Positions 11,484-24,684 are shown, counted from the first letter of the stretch. The stretch is 64,000 nt of DNA from Tetrahymena elliotti 4EA (GCA_000231825.2 JH720312.1:124001-188000); one strand, 5' to 3'. Numbers and translations are program-made. Notes: a model not told the origin generated them from the sequence alone.

Positions 11484-14400
11484 ATGTAAACACTCCTTAA
11501 TCAATCCTTAGATTTAAATTTATCTTAGTAATATGAAAATATATAGAGGAGCTAAAGAAATTAATAAAGCAATTTAAATACCTCAAAATAAACTGATTAG
11601 AATGGTTTTGATGATAAAACATGCTCATTCTTGTAATTTAATTAAAGTAAAGATTTAAGTATTTGCTCAGACATACCAATAATTGGGTAACTTTAAAAAA
11701 ACTGTCTCTCAGCTGATTAAAAAGATTAATTGAAAATTGTATTGTAAGGAGATACCCCTCTTAATTCTAATTCCATATTATAAAGTAAAATCTAGATGAC
11801 AAAGAATTCAGTTAGCTTTAGTGGAAATAAGTAAATTTAGAATGTTGCAAAATCATTATAATAATTTGAGGAGGGGTTAAAGTAAGATGGAAAGGTTATC
11901 AATATTAAAGAAAACCAACCAAAAGTAATTTCAAACTCTAAGATAGATATAATAGGAAGCTAAAAATTATAATAAATTTTAAATTACCTCAAGTCTGAAA
12001 CAAGATAAAAATCGCTTAATTAATTGAATCACAAAAATGTGTCTTGGAACAAAAGCTTTCTAGTCTCTAGATTTATATATAAATTGAAAAAAATGATTTA
12101 AGGTAGAATGCTTATAAATTTGACAGGTAATAAACTAAATATGATTGGGGATATTTCTACATTAGATTCAAATTTAAAATTATCTCCATGGTTTTATCAA
12201 AAAGTATTTTTATTTTACTATAAATCTAGAAATGAAAATAAACATTTTATTTTTTAATAAAGAAATACTTTAAATCTAGTTGGTTGACTCTATTGAAAAT
12301 AAGTAAATATATATTTTTTAATTAGTAAGATTAATATTTTTTACAATTTCATAAGGAAGTTGCTTAGAATTGATCGAGGTTTAAATTCCTGTCATAGAGC
12401 CAGTAAACATTTTTAAATTTAAAAATATTTATTCTATTTATTTAAAATTATTAAGGATTCTTTTGTTTCATTGATTACATCTTTCATTTTTTTCATGTCT
12501 TCACTTATGCTGATTATTTTAGTACCTATGGAAATGGCTTTCTAGCCTTTTTATGATGAAAATAAAAATTTCTTGAACATTGCTCATATCCTTATATACT
12601 TTTTATTGATTTTAGAGATCATAGTATGCCTCAATACAGTAAAACTGAAAATAATAAATTTATTTTAAATTTTATTTAATTTTAAAATAGGGTATTTATA
12701 AGAAAGGTGTGATTGTAATGAATAGAAAAGTTATTTTTAAGAAATACTTCTCAACTAGGTTTTTGTAATTTAATTTGTTAAGATTTTCAATTGTGCTAAC
12801 TTAAAAAAATTAAATAGAAAGGATTTTTTAATAATGTTTATCATAACTTTGTCTTTGAAGTAAGATTATTTGGGAGAGTTTCGGCTTTTATTTATTGTGA
12901 GATTGACTAACCTTAAATAGCTATATGAGTAAATAGAGTAATTTTTTTAGCTTACATAAAATCAAATTGCTGCTTCCTAATTTATAAAACTACTATCTTT
13001 TATCATTATGGCTAGTCATATATTTGGGTGTTTGTAAATTTTATTTTTTAATTTAAACTTACTGAATTAACATATCTATTTAGATTTTATATTATTGGAA
13101 ATAATAACTCTGAAGATATAAACTGGATATAAACTTCTGGAATAAATTAACTCTCTTGGTTTGAGTAATATATTACTTCTGTTTACTGGAGCATGGTTAC
13201 TATTTGCACCGTGGGTTATGGAGAAATTGTCCCAACTAATTCCAGTATTTTAAATATAACTATATTTCAATATTATTCTCATTTTACTTCAAAATCTTAA
13301 AGAGTTAATAATTTTCATTATGAAAAATAATATTTTTGTTATCTCGAATTGAAATAAATTAGCCTCAAAATAATTTAAAATTTCAGTGAGTAAAATATGC
13401 TTGAGTTAAGTTTAAATTTATTATTGAACTACATTTTTTTTATAGAATTAAGTTTTTTTGAAATTAGTTCTAAAAAATTATTTTATTGAAATAGGAGAAA
13501 GAGTATTTGTTTATTTTGTAATTTTGATAAGTTCTACAATAACTGGATATGCAATAAATAAAGTTGGCGAAATTTTGGATTAATTTGATATTCATTAAAG
13601 AAAAATTAAGTAAAATATGATTGAAGTTAGTCGTCACCTAAAATCTGTAAACATATCTAAATTCCTTTAACTTAAAATCAAAAAGCAACTAGAATTTTTA
13701 TTTTAGTAGCAGCAAAAATAAAAGATAGAGAGCCAAACAATAATACAAAATATAAGTTACAATTTATAATGTTAGTATAAGTTAGATGTTTATGGTAAGC
13801 TTTTAAAGAGTAAAGAGTAGCTAAGGAATATATTTTCTGATTAGTTTTTTGAAGAGATAACCTTGAAAATTGAAGAGAAGACTTTTATGCCTGAAGAAAT
13901 TATTTACACTAAAGGAGATCCTTCAGATAAATTTTACCTAATTATAGAGGGAAAAGGTAACACATTATGATAGTAAAATACTAAAATTGTTTTTGAAATA
14001 TTTAGTTGAATTATTACCTATTGAATCTCAGCTGAAGTAATAAATTTCTTCAAGCTTAATTTAACCATTGCAAGTAAAAATACTTTTGAAAAGATTTATT
14101 CTAAAACACTAATTTCTGCTTTTTATATAAGAAAGGAGATATTTTTGGATATGAAGACTTTGTTTGCTAAAATACAAGAAAATTTATTGCAGTATCTAGG
14201 ACAAAAACTTATGCAGGTATAGTATCATACTAGTAGTTCTATGATATCCTCAAAAAATATCAAAAAGAATATGTAGATCTTTAAAAAATTAATTTTATCT
14301 TTATTTTGAAATATCAATATCTTCATTGAAATACTCCTTAAACCTATTTTTTATTCTAATTTTTACATTTAATCCTTATTTTTTCTCTTTAAAAATCTAT

Positions 14401-15836
14401 AAAACAGTTTTTATTTAATGAAAAATTAATTTTGTTTAAAACATTTTTAAAAGGAAATATTTTGTATGATTAGAGATAATGCAAATCACTAGAAAGTATT
14501 AGATGCCTCTGTGAACATGATATGTCTTTGCTGTAGTCAAAAGGAACATTCAGTTTAAAATTGCCCATGCATACACTTTACTGCTAACACAGAATAGTTG
14601 ATGAATAAATTTAAATATTGTAAGGACTAATAGAGATAATAATTTACTCATAAGAAATAAAAAAAATAAAAGTCAACTAAACTATTTAATGAATTAAAAA
14701 AGACTTAAATTAAGATTCATTAAAATACCGAACTTATGAAGGAATTCAAAAAAGGAATAGAGAAATAAGAAAAAGCTCAGTAGGATAGAAACTCTGACTC
14801 TTGTTTTTCTGAAGATTCAGATACTGAAACTAATTCATCAAGTTCAATTTATGATTCACATCAAGGTGATATTAGTTAAAAAAATATTAATGAAGTTAAG
14901 TCAAACACTAGATTAGTTATTGACCAAGATGAGGTAGTTTAAAAATCTACTTCTAATGCTGATACTAGCTCTGCCAAAAACAAAACATATAATAATATTA
15001 ATTTTGATGATAATTAAAGTAAAAAATAGAATAAGTTTTAACTTTTAAAATAAAAAAGCAGAGAATAAAAATAATAAATATAAAATAGTCTTTTAATAAG
15101 TGAAAATATAAGCATGCATGATCCAACTGAAAACTCTATTTATCAAAGATATGATGATTAAGAGATAGCTGAAAGTAATCATAATGATAAAAAAAATTAG
15201 CTAGAAGGTGTAGAAAATAATCTAAATGGGATTGATTTAAGGAGCTTAAATAATTTCAATTTTTAATTTGAAGAAAAACCACCATCATTAACATATTTTA
15301 TCTCAGATTCAGCTAACAAAACAATTAAATTTCAAGAAGAAGTATAAAATTAAGTTTTAATTAAGCAGTAATAAGCAAACCCTCATAGTCGTCAAAGCAT
15401 CTCAAAAGGTAAAAGAAAAAGTGAATATTTTAAAGCTAAAAAGAATACTTTGACAAGCCTATCTTTGTAATAAGAAATAATCCAAAATGTAATTCAGTAA
15501 GTGGTTCCTAAAATTTAAAAGCAAGATGAGGATGAGAATGGGGAACAAAAGTTAGAAAGAATGTAGTAATTAAATGAATACTAGCTTCTTTTGCTTAATA
15601 AGAGGAGAGAAGATATTAACTAGAGATTATTATTAGAGAGGTAAAGTAAATTTTCACCTGAAAATAACTTTTTTAGCTTCTACACTTTTGATACTTAGAA
15701 AAGTTATAGGAATTATTTTCCTCATCATAACTTAAATTAAGTACTACACTGTATAAGCTAATATAAGCTAAAAAAAGGAATCTTATTAAAGAAATTATTT
15801 CTTAAAAAAAGCTTCAAAACTAAAAAAATAAAATGA
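11484..15836 (+). CDS. CNBD-type voltage-gated-like K+ channel with CCHC zinc knuckle (channel 1)
   Basis: About 1160 residues. The proposed exons are 11484-~12278 (end uncertain), 12456-12638, 12691-12764, 12818-13033, 13084-13244, 13495-13956, 14006-14073, 14132-14272 and 14454-15836. The phases agree from exon 2 onward. A Gln/Asn-rich cytoplasmic N-terminus precedes S1-S2 (exon 2). The S4-like segment (VRLTNLKQLYEQIEQ) has few basic residues. Then come S5 (MASHIFGCL) and the pore with filter CTVGYGEIVP (13208-13222), where Glu replaces the usual Asp after GYG. The C-linker leads to a CNBD (MPEEIIYTKGD, then KGDIFGYEDF). Directly after it lies a C-x2-C-x4-H-x4-C motif (14523-14564). A ~400-residue Ser/Gln-rich tail ends with the family F-D-x3-K-x-Y-x2-Y-F-P-x-H-N signature. 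It is tandem with the gene at 16461, which shares its intron positions. Ligand specificity cannot be told. Confidence 0.88.
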
Positions 15837-16460
15837 AAATATCTACAATTTAATTATTTATTTTTTTTATTTTTTATTTAATGGTGATCAAAAAATTTAA
15901 TAAGCAAAAATATCTATTTTTTTAATCTCTTAAGTTTACTTAAACTAGAACTAAATATTTGATTATATTCCTTATAAGCTAAGAAAAAAAATTTAACTCT
16001 TCTTTAAAGAAAAATTATTTTAATACAAAGAAGTGAAAATATGTAAATTAAAATTTCAGAAAAAAAAATGAGGTATATTTAATATTTTTTAGTTATCCCA
16101 TAAGCTATTTTATTAAAAGTTGTGTATACAGTTGGTGAATTAATAATAAATATTTATTATTTTTCATTGGTATTTTTACAAAAAATTCTAAACTGTATTT
16201 ATATATCTATTTTTACTCAAAAAATTAGTAAAATAGAAAAAAAATATCTGAATAAACATGGAAACAATTTTTTTTTAACTTTATAGCAGTAGATTATGGA
16301 TAGAAATAACTCTAAGTTAAAATCCTGAAAGTTAATTCTTAAATAAATATTTATTTAGTTTTGATGATTAATATTAATCTGTCACTTAATCAAATTTATT
16401 ACCTAAAAAAAAAATTTTTTTTTTATTGAATTGATAAGAGAGTTATTTGATACTTCTACC
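15837..16460. other. Intergenic between tandem channel genes
   Basis: A+T-rich spacer between the tandemly arranged channels, with long poly-A and poly-T tracts and no coding frame that I can support. Confidence 0.6.
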
Positions 16461-19400
16461 ATGAAAAAAATAGATTCATAAATAAAAGATTTAGATGAAA
16501 GTAAAATTTAATCATAGGAAACGCTTTAGTAAGTTAAATTAGAATCTTCAATATAAAATGATAGTCTTTTATATGGAGGTGATCCTTACTTTCTACATAA
16601 AAAAGCAATAGAAATAGATAATATTGTAATAAATGATGATATATTAAAAGGAGCTAAAAAACGCCAATAATCATTGTTGTTGAAAGAACCTTTAAAAAGC
16701 ATCACTGCAGGTCAAACGCTTATATTCTAATCAGATTAAAATCTAGATAATTAGCTATAAAATACAATCTAAAATAAAATAGTATCTAAATATAATTCAA
16801 AACAAAGTATCAATGTTGATAATTAAGAACAGAAAATAAATGAAGAATTTTAGTAAGAAAACATAAATGCAATTAAGCAAAATGATAAAGCTTAATAAAA
16901 TATTTAAAATTAATTTATTTAGATTCTAAATCAAAAAAAAAAGTAATTAAATCCAAAAAATAAAAATGGATTATGGAATAGAAGCTTTTTAATATCTAAA
17001 TTCATAAGAGTGGTAAAAGGAATGATAAATGGGCGATTAATAAGCAACCTAAATTTTTAAATATTGCATATAATTTAAGATAATTCTATAGATCTTAACT
17101 CTTAAATTCAATTCTTAAAATTAGTAAAATTTTTCTTTGTTTTGAAGTTATTATTTATTAAGAATCAAAAAATTAACTTGTTATTATTCTACTTAATTTT
17201 TGATTAATTAGGAATAAGATAATCAGAATTCTACCTTCTCAATAAATATAAATAGTAATTTTTTTAATTTTTATTAATTAAACAATAAAAAAACAATCAT
17301 AATAATATAGAGCTAATGAATAGCAAATTATTCAAAGCATGCTCATAAACTTTGGAACCAGTAATATTATTTTTTAATTTATCTTCTTAAATTAATTTTT
17401 TCTAAAAGGATGGATCCATTAGTTTAATCTTTGACACTATATTTTTCTTTTCAACCTTGATTACAATTATTTCAATACCTATTGATATTGCATTCTTTAA
17501 TTTTCTCAAAGGTTAGATAAAAATATTAGATTATTTGTTTATTACTTCTGCTCTGCTGTTCATACTTGAAATTATTATTTCCTTGAGCAAAGTAATATTA
17601 AGTATTAAATTATTTTTCTTGAATAATTTTGATTAATAATAAACACTTTAAATTATTTAGTTGAACATTTTACTTTTTTACCAAAATTTTCTTTTTGAGA
17701 AAAAAAATAATGAATTAATTTTAAAACATTTTCAATAAACATTGAAAAGGGAGTTTACGAATATGGTTAAGTAATTTAAGACAGAAAAAAAATTTTAATA
17801 AAATATTTTAGAAATCGATTTAGGTAAAATTCCAAAATTAAATTATTTTTATTAAATTGATTTTTAATTTAGGATCGATTTATTGCTAATTATTTTATAA
17901 GCTATTTTCTGGAATATTAGGTCTCCTTTTAAAATAGCTATTGTTATCTTGCGTATTCCTTATTTAAAGTAGCTATCTGAAAGTATAGAGTAGTAATTCT
18001 AGCTTAATAGATAATAAATCACAATACTATAGTACTTAAAGCTTGTTTCAATTTTAGTGATTATGTCTCATATTTTTGGGTGCTTGTAAGGTTTATTAAA
18101 AAATATATTAAAGAATTATAAATGAATTCCTACATTTTTTTTTGCAATTTAAAGGTTTTACTATATTGGGATCAATTATAATTACTAATCTGAGAATTCT
18201 TGGGTACACTCTTAGTAACTTGATAACAAAAATATAGGTGATGTTTATATTGTAAGCTTCTACTGGGCTATTGTAACTATGGCAAGCATAGGTTATGGGG
18301 ATATTGTTCCTATTAATACATGTATGATTTTTTGTTGAAAAATAAAATTAACTAAAACCATTAATAAAAGATGAAAGAATCTATGTAATATTCATGGTAC
18401 TAGTAAGCAACTCAATAACAGCTTATACAATAAATAAAATAGGAGAAATACTTGATTAATATAATATACATGAAAAATAGATTAAACAAAAAATGATGGA
18501 AATTACTAAACAGTTAAACTAAGCTAATATTTCCAAATAGCTTTAAATCAAGATCAATAAATAATTAGAATTTTAATTCTTCCATCAATTATAAGAAAAT
18601 TCTTCGGTCAAAGAAATTTTATAAAGTCTGAGTCTTAACTTGTAATGTCAGTACAAAATTGATGTTTTTGGGAAATTTATTAAAAATTTATAGGTATTCA
18701 ATACAGTATTTTCAGAAGAGTTCTTGTAAGAAATAACTTTATCTGTTGAAGAAAAATCTTTTATGCCTGAGGAGATCATCTTCACTAAAGATTCAGAATC
18801 TAATTACATTTATTTAATTTTGAATGGAGAAAGTATAGTTTTAAAATTACAAGTATCTGAATTTGTATTTATTTTTTTTGTCAAAAAAGTTGAACTAAAC
18901 ATGATAGAAGCACAGGGTAAATAAGAAAACTTTAGAGGAAATACATAAATTTATAAAGTAATTTCTACTCATTAAATTAAAATTTAAACATTTATTTTAT
19001 AAAGAAAGGTGATATACTAGGATATGAAGAATTTATCAGTGGAAAAAAAAGGAAAAATTATGCTACAGCTAAGACTATCAGTAATGCAGGCTGTATTGAA
19101 TAAAAATAGTTTTTGGAAATAATTAAAAAGTTCCCAAAAGACCATGTAACTATTTAAAAAAATTACATATTTAATTTTAAAATCAGACTTAAAATACATG
19201 TATAAAAATTTATAAATTTCAAACTTAAAAAAACAGGAAATCTTTTGTATGATGAAAGATAAGTTAGTCATGTATAGAGAAAGAAATCAATTGATTCAAA
19301 GGTTCAAATGCATGAGTTGCAAATAAACAACTCATGATACTTAGTTTTGCCCACTAGTTAAATATATTCCGAATGAAAAATTTTTAATATTAAAGGCATA

Positions 19401-20463
19401 GTACTCTAAAAATTAGGAGAGAGGTATTTGTGATAGAAGAGTTTTAAAATAAAAGGCTTATTGCTAAATACATTAAGTAAGAAGCTTAGTTTCTCAATTA
19501 CAATCAGAGAGTGAATTATAATATAGATTTTAATAAGAATTTAATTCACAAACAGAAGTCAAAAAATATGAATCTCTCTAAGAAGCCCTTAAAGAATTAG
19601 ATGAAAGAAATTAAGAGTATATCAACATTAGAAACAGCAATAATCATATTTTATCTAGTAGGGATATATTGCAATAAGAAGACCAATTTAAAACTTTGCA
19701 ATTTTAAAAAAAAACAAATAAGTCTATGAATAGTTAATAAGAAAATTAGAAATAAAATTTCAAAAGAAATAGTATTTAATATAAATCTAATGATACAATA
19801 GATGATTCTTGTGTTGTTTAATATTACTAATCAGAAAAGCAAATTGTTTTTTAACCACCAGTTAGTGATTTTAATGATAAAGAAGTAAATAAAGTGAATT
19901 AATTTAATTAAGAAGCTTAAAATCTAGTAAATGGTAGCTTGGCTATTATTGAAGAATCACCTAAATAATAGAATATTTAGCATTCAACATATACCTCATC
20001 AGATCATGAAAATCCTAAATCCTTGATAATCAAAAATGTAAAAAATAGCTCCATTTAATCTATTGGAAAAATTTATAATAGAAACATCTCCATTGAACAA
20101 AGAAAAGGTATGTCAAATGATTAAATTCTAAGTAGCCATCTAATAAGTGATGACCAAAATAGAACTGATAAAAATGAATATACACCTTAGAATGATGAAT
20201 ACAATATTATGAAGAAAGTGAGCTTTTAAGCACATTTATTATTTAATAATCCAAATATAAAATCAAGAGAAATAAAAGAAGAGAGAAGCCAAGCTTCAAG
20301 ATAAGAAGTAGAAAATGAAGTTTTCATAGGATTTGACACATATAAAAACTTTGTTTACTATTTTCCCCATAATAACTTAGAAAAAATACTCAATTTAATA
20401 AATAAAATGAAAACAAAAAGAAAATTTAAAAAAATTATTAACAAAAAAGTAGTCAAAAATTGA
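16461..20463 (+). CDS. CNBD-type K+ channel with CCHC zinc knuckle (channel 2, tandem paralogue of channel 1)
   Basis: The proposed exons are 16461-~17123 (end uncertain), 17409-17591, 17750-17823, 17873-18085, 18155-18321, 18371-18832, 18890-18957, 19005-19145 and 19237-20463. From exon 2 on all phases agree, giving 844 residues plus roughly 220 from exon 1. N-terminal WNRSFLISKFI matches WNKSFLVSRFI of channel 1. The S5 end is MSHIFGCL and the pore filter is MASIGYGDIVP (18285-18299). The C-linker has TAYTINKIGEILDQ. The CNBD carries MPEEIIFTKD and KGDILGYEEF. A zinc knuckle CMSCKQTTHDTQFC is coded at 19309-19350. The tail ends with FDTYKNFVYYFPHNN followed by a basic stretch. Exons 2, 3, 6, 7 and 8 have the same lengths as in channel 1 (183, 74, 462, 68, 141), so the pair arose by tandem duplication. 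Confidence 0.88.
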
Positions 20464-21436
20464 AAGAATTGATTTTCAATTATAAATTAATTCCAATTTA
20501 AAAAAGTAGTACTTTAATTGCTGTAATCTATTTTGAGTATCCACACATTTAGGTCTATGGCTATGGTCTATGTTTATACTTAAATTATTTATATGCATTT
20601 ATTGTATTTTTCTTTTATATTTCTTGATTTAATTAAGTATTAAAAACTGATGAATTGTTATTTTTGGATTTTAATTTATCTTTTCATTATATTTTACATC
20701 CTTCCTTTATTCATAACATAAAGCACATAACTAATTTAATTATTCATACTAAAATACAATTTAAAAAATATTTTAATTCTAAATTATAAACAAACTTTTA
20801 TTGTACATCAATAGTTATTTGCAAATTAAGTAGAAAACACTTTTTTTTATATTAATTATCTATTTATTTTTATTTTAAATAATTTACTCTTAATCTAGCA
20901 CACCAAACTTATTTTACATTCTTACTATTTTATGGATTTGCAAATATTTAAATTTTAACTTACTCATGAGCTTTTATTGTATTCATATTGCTTTGTATTC
21001 AACTCAATGTAAAAGTCTTCTATATTAATATTTTTTTATCTTAATTAGACTTTTCATTGTTTGGTTACTTTTTTTGTTTATTTATTTTGGCAAAAAATTT
21101 TGGAAAAAAGAGATTATTTCTAAATTTCTAAATTGCTTTTTCTTTTATAAAAGTGTTTGTTTTTTTTAAGTTTATTCGTAGATTTTAAGCAAAATTTTAT
21201 CGAAAAATGGGTAAATAATACCTTTAAAGTATTTTGAAATGTGCTATCCATTAACAAATTGTAATGTTTACCATATTCTCTTTATGTGAGAATAAATTTG
21301 TACATACGAATTGACTATTTTTAGTTTAGATTATACAAACAATTATTAATAGATAAATTATTCTTCACATGGAGATTATATTATAATTAATTAATTAAAT
21401 TTAAATTCAATCAAAAAAAAAATTGAGAAAATTAAA
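20464..21436. other. Intergenic, A+T-rich
   Basis: This lies downstream of channel 2 and upstream of the small secreted-protein gene. I see no supported gene. Confidence 0.6.
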
Positions 21437-21898
21437 ATGAATAAGATTTATTTGATTATCCCCGCTATTTTGTTAATTGGCTCTTTTGGTCTTTTTTACA
21501 AACACTTTTTCACTCTTCATGAAAAATAGGAAATAATAGAAAATGAAGTTATCAAAACTACTAATGTGACATTCTTGGAATGGAATGATTGTATCCAAAA
21601 TGCCAAAATTGGATTTTGTGATGAATTGCCAGAATTTAGAAGAAATACTTGCTACTATACCAGCAATGAAACTAACAAACTCATCCAACCTTTCTCATAA
21701 GATGCCCCCGAAGAATGTAATAGCTTTTGGAGCCTTTTTGAATAAGCAAAAGGTGATGATTTAATCAATTAAGATGGCCACTATGTTAACTGTTTTACCA
21801 TGGAATCTGTAATTAAAGCATCTTAAGGCGATCCTTTCTACTACTATACTATTTTCGCTCCTAAATACTTAGCTTGTGCTGGCTTAAGTTAAAATTGA
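21437..21898 (+). CDS. Small Cys-containing protein with N-terminal signal peptide or anchor, function unknown
   Basis: A single exon of 153 residues runs from ATG at 21437 to TGA at 21896-21898, with several TAA codons read as Gln. Residues ~4-23 are a hydrophobic segment (IYLIIPAILLIGSFGLFY) that fits a signal peptide or signal anchor. The remainder is soluble and has six Cys in contexts such as DCIQ, GFCDE, NTCYY, EECNS, VNCFT and LACAG, so disulphides are likely if it is secreted. There is an N-x-T site (TNVTF). The gene is visibly less A+T-rich than its flanks, which argues for a real, expressed gene. I do not recognise a family. It is isolated between two channel genes by long A+T-rich spacers. 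Confidence 0.7.
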
Positions 21899-24684
21899 AA
21901 GGTAGAAATATCTCAAAAGTGTCTTCTTTGATATTAACATTAGAAATCTACCCTCAAATTAGCATTGAAATTCAGAATTCTTTTAATAAAAAGCATTTCT
22001 TTATATTCTATATAGTATTAAAATAAGTATCAAAAACATATTAAATTTCATTTATTAATTTATTATGAGCATTATTATTGATTTCTGTTTAATTCATTAT
22101 TTCAAAGTATTCAAGATTATTCATTAATTTATAATAAAAAAAGAAATTGATTATCTTGCTTTTATCTAGAAATTAAGTTCAGCAAAATCAACATTTATCT
22201 AAATTAATTAAAATCCCATCTTAAATTTAAAAAGTTTGTTTGAGTATTTAAAGTAATTTATTTTATTTTTTTGGAAGTAATGAAAAAATAAATTTTATAT
22301 TAACTTTTAGCATTCTACCATTCAAAAATCTCACAATTTTAGATCACTATTTTTTTTAAATAAATTACTAAAATTAACACAACTAAAACAAAAATTAAAT
22401 ATTAGAAAATAAGATTTAATTAATCATTTTTAATTTAAATTTATTTTAAAAAACTAAATTAAATTCTTAATATTGAATTTTTTAATTAATTTTTTGAAAA
22501 AGTATTATTTTATTTGGTATTTTATAATATGCATTTACATCCAAATCTTTTTTATATGAAAAAAATTTTTAAATCTTTCTTTATATAATTTTCATTCATA
22601 TTCTTTTTTTCTATTTTGAAAATCTGAAAAAACAGAAATTGCCATTTCATAAAAAAAAGTTAAATTGATTAATTGAAATTATTTTTTCAATCTAACAATT
22701 CTTAAAAAGTAATTATCATATCAAAAAATTTATTTTTATTTGATTTTATGATCAAGTAATTAAATTAAATTTATTTTTTAAATATTTAAGATATTTAACT
22801 TATCAATTTTGATAATTCTTTTTTTATTTTTGGTTTTTTTTCTTAATTTTTTCCAAACAATATTAGATTTCAAAATTTTTAAATTAAATTAAAATCTTTA
22901 AAATTTGTTATTGATTTTATGAATTTAAGAATAAAATTATTTAAATATTATTAAATACTTTACTTTTTTATTATTTAATTGTTAAATATTTAGCAATAGC
23001 TTTTTAATTACAATCAAAAAATATAGACCCCTTAAAATCCTCAATTAATCATTCATAGCATCCTTAGAACTATAAATATATTAGCTTTATTCTTTGAATT
23101 AGATCAAAAAAGAAGAACTATTTTATTTAATTTGTTTTTTTCCAAAAATTTAATAATTTATTTGTAAATAAATAATACCATGTTCAATCAATTGGAAAGA
23201 GATAAAAGCTCCATGAATTTAGTTTGGAATATCAATAATTATGATCAATTATCGTTCTTCTTTGTAAGGGCTAGAAGATGAGATATATTTTATTTCGATT
23301 AAGTAAGCCTATCGAATTTTATGCATTTATCAATTTTCACTAATTTTTTGAACAAATAATAGTAAAAATATCATGAAATCATTATTTGCTTTATGAATTA
23401 AATGTTTATCTCTTTAAAAAATCAAATGCTAATAAAACATTAAGTGATAGAAAAGAATTAATAGAGACTGTTACATAAATATGGGAAAATATAAAATCCT
23501 AAACTATTAAAATTTTTTGGTTCAAATAAGACAATTCTAAACAAAAGTTATTTAAAAGAAGAAAAATATATTTTCTAAAGTAAAAGAAACAGATTTTTTA
23601 AAATAAATTTTATTATGATAGCATTTTGTAAAAATTTCTTTTACTTCTAAGTAAAAAATTAGGATAAAATAAGTTGGACAAAATTTTTTAATTATTTTTT
23701 TTTGAAAAAATTAGATAGTTAACAAGTAAATTGTTTTTTAATCTTTTCAAAAGTCAAGAGAAATATTAAGAATTGAAGACTTATGGTTTGCTTAATAAAA
23801 ATAAAGACAAAATAAACTAACTGAATAAATAAATCCTAAATCAATAAATAAAAAATGAATATTTGTTTCTTTGAATTTTATTATTTATTTAAATAATCAG
23901 GTGATTTAACTTATTAGGTAAGAACTCCAAAACTGTTTCAAAGCAGTATTTTTATAATTCTTGCAATTTTTTCCACCATAAAATTCTTACATTTTTAAAT
24001 TTTATTATCAATTAAAAGTAAAATAAACTTAATAATTATCTCATTTTTATCTCAAAAAAAAGAGTTCATTTTAGATTTTATCTTACATAGATATCAGTTA
24101 AATTTAACAAGCTATATTAATAAATTATTAAAAGGAATACTCACTATATGTTTTATTTATGAAATTTGATTCATGATTGTCTGAGTTAGATTTATTTGTC
24201 TATAAAACTGAATTGATTTATAAAAATATTTCAAATGATTTATGTTGCTCTAATAATTATTTCTAAGAAAGATGAATTTAGTCCAAACAGGTTTTAATTT
24301 ACAATTTCTTAGATTTAATTCCATTTAAAAAAATCAATAGAATTTGATGATTACAGTTATCAAAATTACACAAAAGAGTAAAAGCTTGATTTAAATTCTG
24401 CCTTTTGATTAAAAAATTAAGCATTTTCAAATAAATTACTCATTTTAAAAAAAATTTTTGTTCTCGACAAAAATTAGAAATAAATTAAGTTATTTACAAA
24501 AATTAATTGAAACATAAAACTAAATTATGGTTTTGTAATAAATAAGTTAATAAAAATATTTTCTGTATTTGATTATAAATTTATAAATTTTTTCTAAAAA
24601 ATTAGACTACTTATTTTTTATTTCAACAAAGTAATTTATTAATCGTAATTAAATGCTTGGTATTTATTTAACAATTTTAGATTG
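21899..24684. other. Long A+T-rich spacer
   Basis: Extremely A+T-rich. The only coding-like piece is a 28-codon frame from ATG at 23180 that runs into GTAAGG at 23264. It could be a first exon of the channel gene downstream or chance. The rest shows no supported coding frame, tRNA cloverleaf or repeat array that I can recognise. Confidence 0.5.

Noticed and set aside
23180..23263. 28-codon frame ending at a GTAAGG donor
   Set aside because: It could be a first exon of channel 3, but its phase does not fit the next coding-like segment, so I do not call it.
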